A model generated the notes under the pieces. That model was not told where the DNA came from and did not search any database. It worked only from the letters and a program-made list of their open reading frames with translations. Position numbers and translations under genes: made by a program. A stretch of 64,000 nt of DNA from Archegozetes longisetosus (taxonomy: Eukaryota; Arthropoda; Arachnida; Sarcoptiformes; Trhypochthoniidae): contig JAEMBT020000009.1 of assembly GCA_018873245.2 (NCBI GenBank), positions 8,989,288 to 9,053,287 of the forward strand, read 5' to 3'. Of the stretch, positions 34,401-47,383 are shown in pieces; position 1 is the stretch's first letter; every line of letters starts with the position of its first letter.

Positions 34401-36597
34401 CTAAAGAAGCTGACAACTCTTTAGTGGGAAACTTTTCCGTTGAGAACCTCCTTTCAATCTAAATGCAGCTGTCTCTCAGATTCAAAGTCAACATTGAATT
34501 CGGAATTCGGAAGATTTAGAAAGATGGTTGTTATATATGAATCATTTATGTTCAATTGAGTGACTAAAATCTAAATATGAATGTAAAATAGAACCTATGG
34601 AGGTATTATGATAGAAAGAAATGGTTTAATAGGATCCAATAAATGATAAACTAATAGAAAGATTGTCAAACGAATAATGTGAGCAAAACCATATGTTAAT
34701 TAAAGCACAGTAGTGTAAAGTTTGGAAGCAATATATAGTTATATTGTGTAAGAAACTAATGTATCCTGGAGTAAGATTCAATATTAGATTACAATATTAT
34801 GCTAATAGAAAACAAGTAAAACAAGTGATACATGTACAATAAAATACATGTCTATCTAATCATAAATGATAGTTAAAAGCAAAAGGTTTGGAATTATATT
34901 TAATTCAATTATCACATTGCATAATACAATGAAAATAGTATTACATTGCAGTTAGACTATATGCTATTAACTCAATTATGATTCGATTATAACTGCTGAT
35001 AATTACGTAGATGTAACTATATAATACTTGACTAAATTTCTAATTTATTACCTTATCGGTTAATGCAAGCTATTTCTACTTTCTATTTTAGTTTGATTTT
35101 AGGCACAAGTGTTATGATTCAATCTAAGCCTAGTGTTGTAGCTAGAATTTTTGGTCTAGGGGCTAAAAGTCTGAAATTCAATTTTCTCATTCATAGAGGC
35201 ATATTAACATTAATATATCTGTTAATTTGTTATCAAACCCTTTATTAATGTTTGACAATAAATAATCGATTGATGCATTGAACAAATACAATCTCAAAGT
35301 ATTTTATACGATTTCTTTTACCACAGACCTACAATTTAAAAATCTCTGGGAGGAGACTATGACCCTACCCTCCGACTGACTACGATTGTGTCTAGATCCA
35401 GAAACAAATATTGAGTTGATCTCGTAAATTTTCAGATAAGTGATTCATGAAAATGACAATTGCACTGCAATAATGTAATAGTAAGACAGTTCATAAACTA
35501 TAAGCACTAAATGTAGATTCAATTGTCTTGAAGTAAATAATCTTCAATAGAATAATATTATCTAATCTTAACTTAATCAATAAAATATTTTATATATCGC
35601 AGGCAATGGTAATTTGATACTCTTGAAGGGAGTGAGAAACTTAGATGGCATCCAACCTTAAACGCTTCAATTTGATGGACAGCAACAGACCAACAGTGAC
35701 AGTGTTTGATCGTATGATGTCTTATATATCTCATAGTTAGCTAGTTTTATGTAAATTTGCTGTGGTCTTATTACTGACACTTCTCGTCTGAGATTGCAAT
35801 CTAACATTGATTAACATCTAGAAAACAGATACACTCTTAATCAAAACTTTAGCTGATTCTCATTTAGCTATGTAGTTAACACTTTGTTTGATTTCTAACT
35901 TTTTCTATCAAGTATTATGGATAAAGTATTAAGTATTATAGTATCTATCAACTATTTATTATATAGTTAGGGACACCAAAACGATGCATAGCTACGAGAA
36001 AAACACTGGTTCCATGTCATCCTCTCTGTATTATATACGAATTTCAACTAAATTTAAGTTACGATTCCTCTGTCTAAGATGATTAAGAATTGAATGTGAT
36101 ATTATATGAATGATTATGGTCTGATAGAAATATTGGTATAAGCGCGTATCATTTCTCGTAGCTAATGCATCATTTTAAAGCCATCAAGCATATTTTCTAT
36201 TTCGAATAATTAAAATATAGAAATAGTTAAATATCTCTTAAGGCAATATAAGGCCTAGTAAGTATCTGACTAATAAGCTAGGAAATTGATCGAAATAAGT
36301 TGGTTATTTGAAAGCAATCTGAAATACACGGAGCATACACGGAGTATACACAGAGCATACACGGAGATTTGAATAAAGACATGACTAAATTAACATAATA
36401 AAACAACAAATCATACCTGTAGGAGTAGTAACAGAACAATTATTATAACCACAAGTAGTCCGACACATCTGACTAGAATTATGTTTAAGCCATAAAGTAT
36501 TAGAAGTGGTATAACTACTAGAAATGGTATAACTATTAGAGTTGCTTGTAGCTAAAGTGGTAACACTATTAAGCATGATTATTAAATGAGAAATCAT
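31488..36597 (-). CDS. GLIS-type zinc-finger transcription factor
   Basis: Nuclear factor of the GLI/GLIS/ZIC superfamily with five C2H2 fingers. Seven exons joining in phase: 36597-36417, 34203-34060, 33982-33603, 33186-33025, 32955-32794, 32172-32062, 31997-31488; about 549 aa. Finger 1 is CQWIDC...HHIEKYH, finger 2 CYWQGC...[12 protein letters not shown], finger 3 [19 protein letters not shown], finger 4 [19 protein letters not shown] and finger 5 [19 protein letters not shown]. The linkers HSGEKPNKC and HTGERPYIC and the finger-2 text match vertebrate GLIS1/3 best. The N-terminal and C-terminal parts are Ser/Asn-rich and unconserved, with a [12 protein letters not shown] run near the end. 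Exon 2 to exon 3 needs a 77-base intron with a GTGTCC donor; without it the frames do not meet. Starts at 36597 or 36576 are possible. Intron 1 (2.2 kb) contains a MITE. Confidence 0.85.
35978..36176. mobile_element. MITE family 3, copy 2 (in GLIS-type gene intron 1)
   Basis: About 199 bp. The ends AAAACGATGCATAGCTACGAG and the inverse of AAAATGATGCATTAGCTACG form inverted repeats. The interior shares the general layout of MITE family 1 (a TGTCANCCT block after the left end), so the two families may be distantly related. Confidence 0.7.
36328..36366. repeat. ~12-bp tandem repeat
   Basis: Three to four copies of ATACACGGAGC-type units in intron 1 of the GLIS-type gene, close to exon 1. Confidence 0.8.
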
Positions 36598-38050
36598 TTG
36601 TGAGTCTTTCTAATCAATTAATTCATTATAATCAATACAAATGTATTGTATTGATAGTTTAGGTCATGCGTTTATAGATAAATATGATAAATAATAAAAG
36701 TAATTGTTTTACTATTAGCTAATTCTATATCTCTATATATCGACCTTCAAGAGGCTACTGTAGTTAACTTCTTTTTTTAATATTACTTTTACCTTTAATA
36801 CCTTTTAAATTATATTTAGTTTATTATATAAGCTATTGATTTTGATTTCAAGTTTAGTACTGTTTTAGTACAGTATTCAACAGTAGAGCACAGCTTAAGT
36901 TGGTTTCATAACTTACTAATACTCCGATAATAACTCCTATCGAATAAGTTTGATAACTTATGATCAAGTTACCCGTCAATTGATAATTGTTAAAGAAAAT
37001 AACATAATAGAATTTAACTAAAGCAATCTATGTTATTTAACCTTTCTTCAGAAGACTCTTACTTTTATAGTCTGTAACTTTGGGGAGTATCTGATGGACA
37101 ACATTTTTCATTTTCACTATTGTTTTCTATTCTAATATGAACATATCTTACAAATTAAAATTAGAGAAAGTTCGTTTTGTTCATTAGTCTATATAGGTTT
37201 GTATTACTGATATTTAATTGATTTGTTGATACATTAAATCAGACGATAGGAGAACTAAAGTTAGTTTGAAAATTGAGATCACGTCGAGCACAATGAAGTT
37301 AGGAGTGTATTTCTGAAGACAACAATTATTTTAATCAGTAAAAATATATCTTTGCAAATACTTTTCACGCCTATTCCTATTCTTATAAGTGGCTCGTATT
37401 ATCCTAAAAGTATTTCAAGTATTCAGTTTTTGTTTTGTTCAAAACAGACAATTGTCTAGATGTGTCTTTAATCAAATTTGTTTGATATAAACATTTATTT
37501 CTAAAAAAGATTGTGAAAATTAGATTTATTTATTAAAATCAATTCTAACAAAAATTCAAGGTTTAGGAAAATCAAAATCAACTACAAATCACAATTGAAT
37601 GAGATGAACCAAAGATGATAAAATGATTAGAAATAGTTGCAATTTAGGTTGAACATTACAAAATAGTAATTGTTACAAATATAGTAGTTAAGTAATAATC
37701 AGATACTTTATACACATATTGATCAAACATTTAATTAGATATGACTAACGAATATGATTATATACTATATACGATCGTATAATCAATACAACGGTTAAGT
37801 TGGAGGACGTCTTTAGCGGATAATCCCTACCTATCAGCTTAGTGCAAAAGTGAAGGCCATAGATGTGATATTTCAGTATCATTTGCCAGATCGTGTGTTT
37901 CGTAATTATTTCTAGTTTTATGTTCCGAGAGAATTTATTTAACTATAACTTTGTTTATCTGTAACTAATTTTATCCGTAACTAACTCTATTATCCCATTA
38001 ACTAACTCTATCTATAACTAAGTCTTTTATATATCTATCTATACAATAAG
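36598..38050. other. intergenic, divergent promoters
   Basis: 1.45 kb between the divergent GLIS-type and Ldh2-family genes; no gene seen. Short TAACTNTATC repeats (~37934-38040) lie just before the Ldh2-family start. Confidence 0.35.
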
Positions 38051-39468
38051 ATGTCATATCAGATAATAGCTCGCCATGAAATGCGATCATTTATTAAAAA
38101 TGCTATGGTTGCAGTTGGAACTAATAGTTCGCACGCTGAAACCTTAGCCGATGTCCTTGTCATGGGTGACTATAGAGGACATTACAGTCATGGCCTCAAT
38201 CGACTGGGTTTGAACTTTTGTTAGCACTCCTTCACTGAATTTTTACTAAATTAAGTTTCAATCCTAGAACTTTATCTCAATGACATCAGGACAAAGGCCT
38301 GTAATTCTGATGGCGAACCAACTATTTTGAACCAAACCGCCGCCACTGCATGTGTTGATGGAAACAACTTATTGGGTCCAGTGGTTGGAAAGTTTTGCAT
38401 GAATTTAGCCATTCAAAAGGCTAAGGAGTCAGGAATCGGATGGGTTGTGGCCAAAGGTGACTCAAGATAATTAGACCAATTGAAATGTAAATCTTATGAA
38501 TGTTTGCAGGAAGTAATCATTTCGGGATTGCTGGCTATTATAGCTTGCTTGCTTTGGAGCAAAATCTTCTGGTTAGCACTAATTTTATTAATCACAATCA
38601 CTTCAATTCGCTTAAATTTGTTTCTCATCAAATTGTTAGGGAATGGCGTTTACTAATGCATCGCCACTATTGGCCACAACTAGAGGAAAGGAACCATTTT
38701 TTGGGACAAATCCCCTATCGTTGGCTGCACCAGCAAATAATGGTGACAGCTTTGTTTTAGATATGGCAACATCTGTGGTCGCTTTAGGCAAAGTTGAGAT
38801 TGCAGACAGGAAAGGAGAATCCATTCCTGAAGGATGGGGTATCGGCAAAAATGGACAACCGATTACAAATCCCAAGCAATTACACGCTTTGTTGCCGTTA
38901 GGAGGACCTGAAAAATCAAGTAATTTCCTTATGAGATTAAGTATTTTAGCAGAGCAGAGTTCAATGGTGATTATTAATTTAGGTGGTTATAAGGGCTACG
39001 GTCTGGCCATGTTAGTTGAGATATTTTGTGGTGTACTTAGTGGTTCTGCAATCGCACCAAATATCAGAAAATGGAACGATATCCACACCACTGCCAACTT
39101 GGTATTACACACCATTAACTAATTGAATTATTTAACCTTATTTTCTACAAAAGGGTCAATGTTTTATTGCTATAAATCCCGAAGCGTTTGGTTCTGGATT
39201 CACAGATAGGATGTCTAATTTGATTGATGCGTGTCGTAGTCAACAACCAGCAGAGGGACAACCAAATGTTTTAGTGGCTGGTGATCCTGAAAGACAACAT
39301 ATGGAAAAGTGTGACTCGCAAGGAGGCATTGAATATCATCCTAATCAAATCAAATTTGCGGTAATTTTAATCAATTTGAAGATTAGCTTTTGACTAATAA
39401 TTACTTTTTATTGGTAGAATGATATCGCGAAGGGCTTGAATATAGCACCTCCAAAAATACTAAATTAA
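38051..39468 (+). CDS. malate/L-lactate dehydrogenase-family (Ldh2) NAD(P) oxidoreductase
   Basis: Seven exons: 38051-38207, 38268-38456, 38510-38571, 38640-38919, 38983-39101, 39154-39360, 39418-39468; 354 aa, the usual family length. This family (not the classical Rossmann MDH) reduces 2-oxo acids with NAD(P)H in the cytosol. Landmarks are DYRGHYSHGLNR, ATACVDGNNLLGP, the catalytic-site motif VAKGSNHFGIAGYY (His ~119), NPLSLAAP, GGYKGYGLAMLVEIF and GDPERQHMEK. All the expected conserved positions that I can see are kept. A 63-base intron (38920-38982) lies inside an otherwise open frame; splicing it restores PEKSSGGYKG. The exact substrate cannot be told from sequence. Confidence 0.92.
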
Positions 39469-39477
39469 TCATCTGGA

Positions 39478-39560
39478 TTTATTAATGATATGATGTGTTA
39501 TTAATGATCTGATGTCTTATCAAAAGATCTGACGATTTATTAATGATCTGATATTTTATT
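39478..39560. repeat. ~25-bp tandem repeat in the 3' spacer
   Basis: Three to four copies of TTATTAATGATCTGATGT-type units between two convergent genes (Ldh2-family and OSGEPL1). Confidence 0.8.
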
Positions 39561-39578
39561 AATTATATATAATTACAA

Positions 39579-40850
39579 TCAATCTTTACTTATAAATTGT
39601 TTAACATCTATTCTCTCGCATTTTATATGTGCTTTAATAAGTTGTTGACTAACATCTTCACCAAACGGAGCTTTAGCAGAAAAATCAACATTTCTGATAG
39701 ACTCTTGATCTCTAAGTACGAAATGAGGAGACTTGTGTTCATTTAACAATTTCAAGATTCCATTCCAAGCTATCATAACTCCGTTATCAGTACATAAATG
39801 TTTAGGAGGAACAAAAACTTGGACTTGTAGTGATTGACAAAAATTTCTAATAGAGTTAGTGATGAAATGATTGGAGGCACAGCCACCACTAATGACTAGT
39901 TTAATAGGTTGTCCATCTATAATGTTTTCTTCTATTATATAATTAAAAGCACGTTGTAGTCTCTTAATAAATATAAAAGTGATCGCATATTCAAGTGAAG
40001 CACAGATATCAGGTGCTTGTGGTAAGACAGCATCAGGAGCTAGATCTAACTCCTTTTCATACTTGTCGATCACTCTATTGATCATTGGGTAAAACCCAGA
40101 GAAACTAAATTCACACGAACGCAAATAATGGGTATATAAAGGATAAGAGTTGAGGTTATTGAAGAAGGCGAACGGATTACCAGATTTGGCACATAACTCG
40201 AGGGCTGCACCGCCACTTATTTGATCATAAGGCGGACCAAGATTTTTGAGCCTAAGTTTTCGGGCCACTTTGTCCAAGAGGTCTCCAGGAGCATCATCTT
40301 TGGACTGACCAAATAGTTGAAATTGATTGATATCTTTAACGAGTCCTAATAGGCAGTGACCACCTGATATTAGAAGAGTAACAAACGGAAAGCTAAGTCT
40401 ATCGTTGTTGATTAGGGCAGCCAAAGCGTGCGCTTCCATGTGATGGATCGGAATCAATGGTTTGTTGTATTTGAGAGCTAAAGTCTTAGCGTAATTTTTG
40501 CCAATCACTAGCGAAAGAGGAAGTCCAGGCATTAGAGTGACAGCAACAGCAGTCAACTGTTGAGGAGAAATATTGGCCAACTGGAGAGATTGTTTGACAG
40601 ATTGGTCGATGGAAGCTTTGTGTAGATCTCTAGCGACAGGTGGGATGATGCCTCCATTTGACAGATGGATTTTTAATTGTGATTTACATACGTCTGATAG
40701 AATGTGTCCCTTTTCGTCTACTATTGCTATTCCTGTCTCGTCGCATGATGTCTCGATGCCGATTACTTTATATGAAGATAGTTGTTGGCATCTTTGTTGG
40801 CTTCTATTGTACTTCTCAGCTATGGGTCTCAATACTCTTCTCCATAACAT
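39579..40850 (-). CDS. OSGEPL1: mitochondrial tRNA t6A37 threonylcarbamoyltransferase
   Basis: Orthologue of yeast Qri7/animal OSGEPL1, which transfers threonylcarbamoyl to A37 of mitochondrial tRNAs that read ANN codons. One uninterrupted frame of 423 aa. The N-terminal ~25 residues are basic and lack acids (MLWRRVLRPIAEKYNRSQQR), as expected for a mitochondrial presequence. Motifs are GIETSCDETGIAIVD, the metal-binding HHMEAHALAAL, LISGGHC, DKVARKL, LVISGGCASN and CTDNGVMIAW. Length and motifs are complete. The absence of introns contrasts with its neighbours. Confidence 0.95.
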   Translation of the reverse strand: MLWRRVLRPIAEKYNRSQQRCQQLSSYKVIGIETSCDETGIAIVDEKGHILSDVCKSQLKIHLSNGGIIPPVARDLHKASIDQSVKQSLQLANISPQQLTAVAVTLMPGLPLSLVIGKNYAKTLALKYNKPLIPIHHMEAHALAALINNDRLSFPFVTLLISGGHCLLGLVKDINQFQLFGQSKDDAPGDLLDKVARKLRLKNLGPPYDQISGGAALELCAKSGNPFAFFNNLNSYPLYTHYLRSCEFSFSGFYPMINRVIDKYEKELDLAPDAVLPQAPDICASLEYAITFIFIKRLQRAFNYIIEENIIDGQPIKLVISGGCASNHFITNSIRNFCQSLQVQVFVPPKHLCTDNGVMIAWNGILKLLNEHKSPHFVLRDQESIRNVDFSAKAPFGEDVSQQLIKAHIKCERIDVKQFISKD

Positions 40851-41583
40851 TTTCTAATTTAAACGCTTATTATTAACTTTCCAAACAATTTGTTGCCATA
40901 AATCCTTTTCAGCTAATATCAATTTATCCAAATTATCTAAGATAACATAGGACATGTTCTTCATTCAATTATATAAAGATCTAAATGAAAAGACTTGACT
41001 GTAAAGATAACACGTTTTGTTCAAATAAATAAACAATCATAACATTGCGTAACATATTTGAAGGTTTGAATGCAACACATGTGCGCACATTACAACCATC
41101 GCATTCAATAAGTACTCAGACTTCTCTTTCATTACTTTTTGATCCCTTTCATGCATTCTTATACTCTACTATGAAAGTTGTAATACTTTCACAACTAAAA
41201 CTTTCGTAAACTCTTGTATTGAGGAAAGCTTGAAGCTATGAAGATTTAACCAAATTAAAAGTACGAAAACATTTCAAGATTAGCTGATATGAAGCATCTA
41301 ATTGTTTGAACATTAATTTTAATCTAAATCTCATTTATTTAAATGTTATATCAATCAATTGACAAGGTAATCAATGCTGAAATAAAGTTTAATCCATAAA
41401 CATTTTATTTAAAATACTTGATATCTTAGAAAACTTTATTTAGTAACTACAAAATTTGTTCAAACATGTTGAGTATCCACTAAACTTATATAGAAAATAT
41501 TGATAAAAACTTAGTTTATAAAATTCAATTTTCTGTATAAATCATAGAAAATTATTGTGCAATCGTATGAATATATCAAATAG
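40851..41583. other. intergenic
   Basis: 733 bases upstream of OSGEPL1 and downstream of separase; AT-rich, no gene seen. Confidence 0.4.
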
Positions 41584-44500
41584 CTAACTAGATTTACTTC
41601 TTGTAAAAAGAGGCAAGCCATAGACAACAGGGGCAGCACCAATCAGGTGTTTAAGCTTACAAACGCTTCTAGACATACAAACAGCTTTAGTGATTGGCAT
41701 CGCTTCTCGGCTCTGGTTGGGCTCAGGTTTCCAGTTAGAAAACCAATGACTCAAAAGTTGATCAGAAAACTTGTCAATGTCTTTATCAGTCACGTCCCAA
41801 AGGACGCCGACATAACAAGGCGAGCCATTCATCATAAAACGATATGGTGTTCCATACGACTCCAATTGGTGGCCTTCCGAAAACAGTTTACCACTACTGC
41901 AACCGATAACTAGTGAGGCAGAATTGATGTTACAGCCATCGAGTCCTTCAGGAATGGTTCGATAATAAGAGGCACCAGCGCCATGACCGAAGAATATATA
42001 GACATGTTTTGACTCGAATGCATCTTTTAAGTCGGTGTAAAGAGGAGGTTTTCCAATTGCTCCGTTCCAATCTTTCATTGATAAGAACGACTCTTTGAAA
42101 TACTCTTCAGTTTTCGCTAAATTGTCTGCTGGATTTAAAACGTAATACACACTTCTCTCGTCCACTCCTTTCGCATAGATTTCATCTTTAAATGCCTTAA
42201 CCATTACAGATAGTATTCTTATTGAAGGCGTTCGAAATATTGGCTGATTATACGATTGTAGAGATGGCAAAGATTCGAATGGGAACGATTCCAGAGACTT
42301 GTCAAGTATCAAACCTACGGCTGAAATCTTATAAGCTGTGAAAATTGATTCTTTGTTCTCAATAGGATAAACAGCGAGAAATAATTCTTCATATTTTGCA
42401 AAGCATTTGGAAACAAAATGAATGGATGAAGATGCGAAGAGCATTTGAATTGCAGCCTTGAATTCGCAGTATTTAAGCGAAGGCAAAGATTCAATTACAA
42501 CTGAAAGTAGTTGCTCACTGACACAAGTTAGTTTATCTTTATTTGCATATTCGAGAATAACACTTTTTAATTTTGAGCACATTTCTTGATAGTTTTTATT
42601 CTCAAGTTCCCCGAAAAGTATTCCTCTAAATGGTCCAAACCAGGTCTCTTCAACACTTCTCAACAAGATCATCATTTCTTCGTCGAGAGAGAACCTCAAT
42701 CGCCAAAATGTTTCTCTGTCTTTATTAATGATTGATGCATTTGATTTCTCAATTATTTCATTGAATTGTACCATAAAATGTTTGATTATCTGATGGAAGA
42801 TAATAGTAATAAATTTAAGCTAAACATTGATAACAACTATTAGTAATACCTTTTCGGGATCGCTTTTGATCTTGAGAAAAATAGGTTTCTTCCCATTTTG
42901 ATAACGACAAACTAATAAATCGGGAATCTTTGAACCATTCTCAACAGTTGATATCTGGATAATTCGCCAATCCTCAGGATAACCACTAATCATTGAATCA
43001 ATAGAATTATTTGAATTCTCTACTCCATCGAAAATCAGGTTTTCTATGTCATATTTGTATACTCTGTTTAACTTCCTTTTCTTCTCAGCGATAAATAAGT
43101 TTCGATAACGAAAAGAGGCAGAACTTGAAGACTCGGAAAAGTGATAGCCAATTAAGTTTATGTTGAACTTATCGTGAAATGAATATATTTGTGCCAAAAG
43201 CTTATGAACTGATACGTAAAGTTTTGCGGTTGGATGTGATGACATCAATTGCGATACTTTGAACAAAATTTTAATAATTGAGTCTAAATCCCAATCACTA
43301 CAGTTATCTTCTGAAAGCTTTCGACAAATCCTTAAATCATCCTTAATGTTGAGCTTTTCTTGAAAAACTTCATCCAACTCTTCGATATCGTCCATACAAA
43401 CGATGCTCTCGTCTGAAAGTTGTTCAATACTAGCTGGTTTAGAGGACGATAGTTTGGATCGTCTCTCAGTAATTGACTTTTTTGTTTCACAAGTTTCTTC
43501 AATTTGCTTCAACGATGCTGAACGAGATCTTGTGACCCGTCGATTGGTTGATGAGCTCTGCTTTACAAAAACATCGATTCCAATCATGTTAGCGAGTGGT
43601 TCATCATTTGCAAAAGTGTTAGTTTCTGATATTGAAATAGATCGTGAAATGGAATCATTTTCAAAATTAAGTTTATTAGGACGATTATTTTTGGGTTGAA
43701 ACGGGACTCTTTTAGAACTAGAGACAGATGTCTTCTCCATAGCCTCTTTATAAACGGCATTTTTGAGCGCTACCATATAATCCTGAACTTCATCAGATTT
43801 AAATTCTTTCTTTTGCTTGGGTGCTTTTGGAATTGAAGTTTTGTTTCTTCTTTGAGGTGGCGATGGAGTGTGGACTGAAATAGTGGTCAAGTTTGAAACA
43901 CAATCCAGTAAATTGTTATTATATTCGATCCATATATGATCAACAAAATCGTTGTGCTTAATTTGCCATAACTGAAATTTACAAAAGGCTTCGTAATACA
44001 ACAACTGAGACTTAATCATACGCTCTTCATAACTAAATGTTGGAAAGCGTGTTATTTTATCACACGTCTTAATCGCATCCTCAAATTCTTTGTTGTCAAC
44101 TTGAAGTTTGGCGATGTTTTTGTAGACTTGAAATTTAGTGCCTTTTGATAAGCCGTAAACTTTGAGCTGATATTTGGAAATGAAATAGGGATCTTTACCA
44201 TCATTTTTCAGTATATCATTAATTCTCAATCTTAGTATATTTTTAGAATAGCTTTTGACTGAATTTGAGTAAATGTCTTTGAGTTGTCTTAAAACATAGG
44301 CTGAATCCTTGTCATCGATCAACAATTTGTTAAACTCAATTTCGAGCTTAATTAGGAATAATTCTAAAAACTCAGTGCAATTGATTTCTTCGTCACTCAT
44401 TGTTAAACAAGATGACACCTTATCTCGAGGAAGGAAATCACCACTATCGCTGTTGTCTTCACTTACAGACTTCATCAGTTTCTTCTTTATCTCCCATAAA

Positions 44501-46244
44501 TTGAAATTTTCGTGTTCGCAAACTTCAGTTTGTGATAGTTCACAATTAGAGTCGCAGTAATTGGCATTTGTGGTTATAACTGGATCGACTTCACGTTCGC
44601 TTTTCTTGGCCGGACGTTTAACATGATATCGTCCATCTATTGCACGTCTCGTATCCGGAGATATGGTCGAGACTGAAGACTCGGACGAAAAGACCGAACT
44701 CAAGGGACGAAAGTAATCGGACACATACAAACTTTGTGATGCATTTACTAACTTTTTGTGCGCTGAATATTTGTGATCACATAAGATATCGAACTGAGAA
44801 CCAATGACAAATAATTTCGAGAGCCTATCAAAAAAAAATTATAGTAATTAGAGTAAGGGTTTTAAAAGTTTAGATAAATCAATTACCAAATGACTGCACA
44901 TTGACGTCGAGCTATTTTGATGAGAGAGTTGTAGTAAAAGATGGCATCGACTGGCATTCCAATGTTCATATAGAAATCAGCCGATAATTGCATTGCATTG
45001 AAAGCAAAGTTAATCACTGCAAACCTGTACCACATCGGGTCCATATCTCCTGAAGATATGCCCATATTTTCGTTATTACTCTTGCCTTGGGACGACAAAA
45101 ATGAATGCCATCTCTTAAGTATGCAAATAGCCATTTGAATAGGTTCTACAAATTCTTGGAAGCACTTTGAAAACTGAAACTGATTGCCATCAAACTTAGA
45201 CGCAATGATAAGCGCTAAACCTTTGATATAATAGCGATTGATAGTTAACTTTTGCAAATAATCAGACTGAAGAAAAGACTTCAAGACAGAAGCAGCTCTT
45301 TCTCGATGACCTTTAAGTAAATCTAACTCACACTTAGCTAAGAGAATGAGGGAAGTGGCATAAGTTTGAGGAGTTGATTTAGGGAGAGCGGAATGATTGA
45401 GAAGTGATACTGCTTTATCTATAGCACCTAGTTCTATATAACTTCTAATCAAATAGTATATGGCTGTTAAACGAATCTCTGATTGTTTTGTACTATAATA
45501 ACGACAATACTTATCCAATAGTACTGCTGCTTTCAATTGGTAGTCATGCATACTATAGAAGCTAAACACTTGATAAGCAGCACTAATATTATAATAAACT
45601 TTAAGTTTAATAAGTGAGTCGTCAGTTATTGACTTGTATTTGATCCCTTTGTTCAGTGCGTCAGTCCATTCATTGATGGCTTGTTTGAGTGGTGAAACTA
45701 ATTGTAACATGTTTTCCAAATTCACTATATCTGACATCATATTCGAGTCAAATTTACTTTCTTTATTTACTGGTATATCATTTATTGGATTATTTTTGTT
45801 CGGGATTGACACGCATTCATACTTCTCTTCTTCGAGTGCTACCTTCTTCTCAAAGTTTTTCAAATTAAACAGAAACAGTTCGTAATATGTGTTAGCGATT
45901 AGTAGACGACTTGGCGCTTCGTTAACACAACCACACTTGTCTTCTATATGTTTAAATAGTGCCGCCAATACCTCATCGATGGTTGATTTGTCTTGTGCTG
46001 GAATATCGTTAATCCAAGTTGCAGAAGATATAATCAATTTGAATCGATCACAACGCCATTTGCCATCTCTTCGATTATTGACATTTGTATCATCTTTGCT
46101 GATATTTGAACTAGTCTTGGCTTTAGTTGACTTGGATGTCAGTGAAGTAGTTCTGGCTCTTTGTCTCCTTTGGCCAGTTTTGGGACCATTGGTGTCATCG
46201 GTGAAGTTATAGATATCACTCTTCTCTCTCAATACATGAGTCAT
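41584..46244 (-). CDS. separase (cohesin protease, peptidase C50)
   Basis: Cysteine protease that cuts the cohesin kleisin at anaphase; held inactive by securin. Three exons: 46244-44887, 44824-42850, 42789-41584, joining in phase (introns of 62 and 60 bases), about 1512 aa. The C-terminal protease domain is clear: VYIFFGHGAGASYY (His ~1380), LVIGCSSGKL (Cys ~1408), YVGVLWDVTDKDIDKF and KHLIGAAPVVYGLP. The N-terminal part is helical and TPR-like with many hydrophobic-spaced helices, and a Ser/Arg/Lys-rich, probably disordered block (about exon 2 residues 150-240) links it to the protease. The protein is smaller than vertebrate separase (~2100 aa) but keeps the catalytic dyad. The short basic N-terminus supports the ATG at 46244. 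Confidence 0.94.
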
Positions 46245-46719
46245 CGCGATATCAATCTATTGATTAAAAAGTGTTATAAACTGTTATAAACTATTTATTA
46301 TAATTATATTTTAACAAAATCATAGATTGATTCACATTAAAATAGTTGAAAATAAGATAAAATCATTGGAAATAAGAGAAAACAATTGCCTATAAAAGAA
46401 ATTAATCAAAAACTAATGTGACGACTCATTTGCCTCCAAAATGTTCAATTCAATAACACCGGACAATGAATACCAGCTTATGATTGGACCATACGATTAC
46501 TCAAATACGTGTGCATATTGATAGCAAAGTTATAACTGACTTATTGGCATTCAGTTAGGTCTCTATAAAAAGGATTCAATTTAATAGACTGACAAAACGT
46601 TATTTATGTAACAGTGTTTATGAAACTATAAAAATTTAGAAAACATGAGTTTGAGTCAGATCTGAAGTAAAATAAAAATTACAAAAGACTTAAAAACTAA
46701 TTGAAAAGTATAAGAAACC
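46245..46719. promoter_or_regulatory. divergent spacer between separase and DCTN6
   Basis: 475 bases that must carry both promoters; AT-rich, no clear TATA box or gene. Confidence 0.3.
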
Positions 46720-47383
46720 ATGTCAATAAATAAACAGAGGTTTGTATGAAATAAATAAATAAAGTTATAAACAAAGTTTTAATAAAAGAACTATTATATC
46801 TAGTGTGAAAATAAGTGCAGGAGCTATAGTTTGTACGGAACAAACCACACTTGAAGGAGACATTACAATAGGAGTGAAGACAGTGATACACCCGACAGCT
46901 TCAATAGTAGCTCAATCAGGACCCATCATCATTGGTGACTCCAATCTGATAGAAGAAAATGTCAAAATTGTCAACGTATCAACTCAGCCAATGATCATAG
47001 GATCTCATAATGTCTTTGAAGTTGGGTCTCACTGTCACTCACCACAAATCGGTGATCACAATGTTCTTGAATCGAAATGTCGGGTTGGGCCACAGACTCG
47101 TATGTCGAATGGTTGTGTAATCGGTGCCATGTGCTCTGTGGATTGCGATCAGTTGTTACCTGAGAATACTGTAATTTTTGGCAGTGATTGCAAGCGAAGA
47201 ATACAACATGAAAGACCTGCACCTCAAACCTACCAGTTGGATTTTCTAAGCAAAATTTTACCTAATTATCAACGAATTGAAAAGCCTAACTTTAAACCGA
47301 GTCCTACCCAACACAGTCCTGATCCTAACCCAATGTCTACAAGTAGTTCAAGGCCTGCTTCTACTTCTCTCTCCCCTCAATAG
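46720..47383 (+). CDS. DCTN6: dynactin subunit 6 (p27)
   Basis: Subunit of the pointed-end complex of dynactin, which helps select dynein cargo. The tiny first exon 46720-46739 (MSINKQ plus two bases) joins 46804-47383; 199 aa. The join restores the conserved SVKISAGAIVC start, so the frame must not be started at the GTG at 46805. The left-handed beta-helix hexapeptide repeats run through GDITIG, VIHPTA, IIIGDSNLIEE, MIIGSHNVFEVG and CVIGAMC. The family ending PENTVIFGSDC and QTYQLDFLSKILPNY is intact. A Pro/Ser-rich tail of ~30 residues is extra compared with vertebrates. Confidence 0.95.

Noticed and set aside
35063..35248. 61-aa plus-strand frame in the GLIS-type intron 1
   Set aside because: Hydrophobic AT-rich frame of chance length with no supporting feature.
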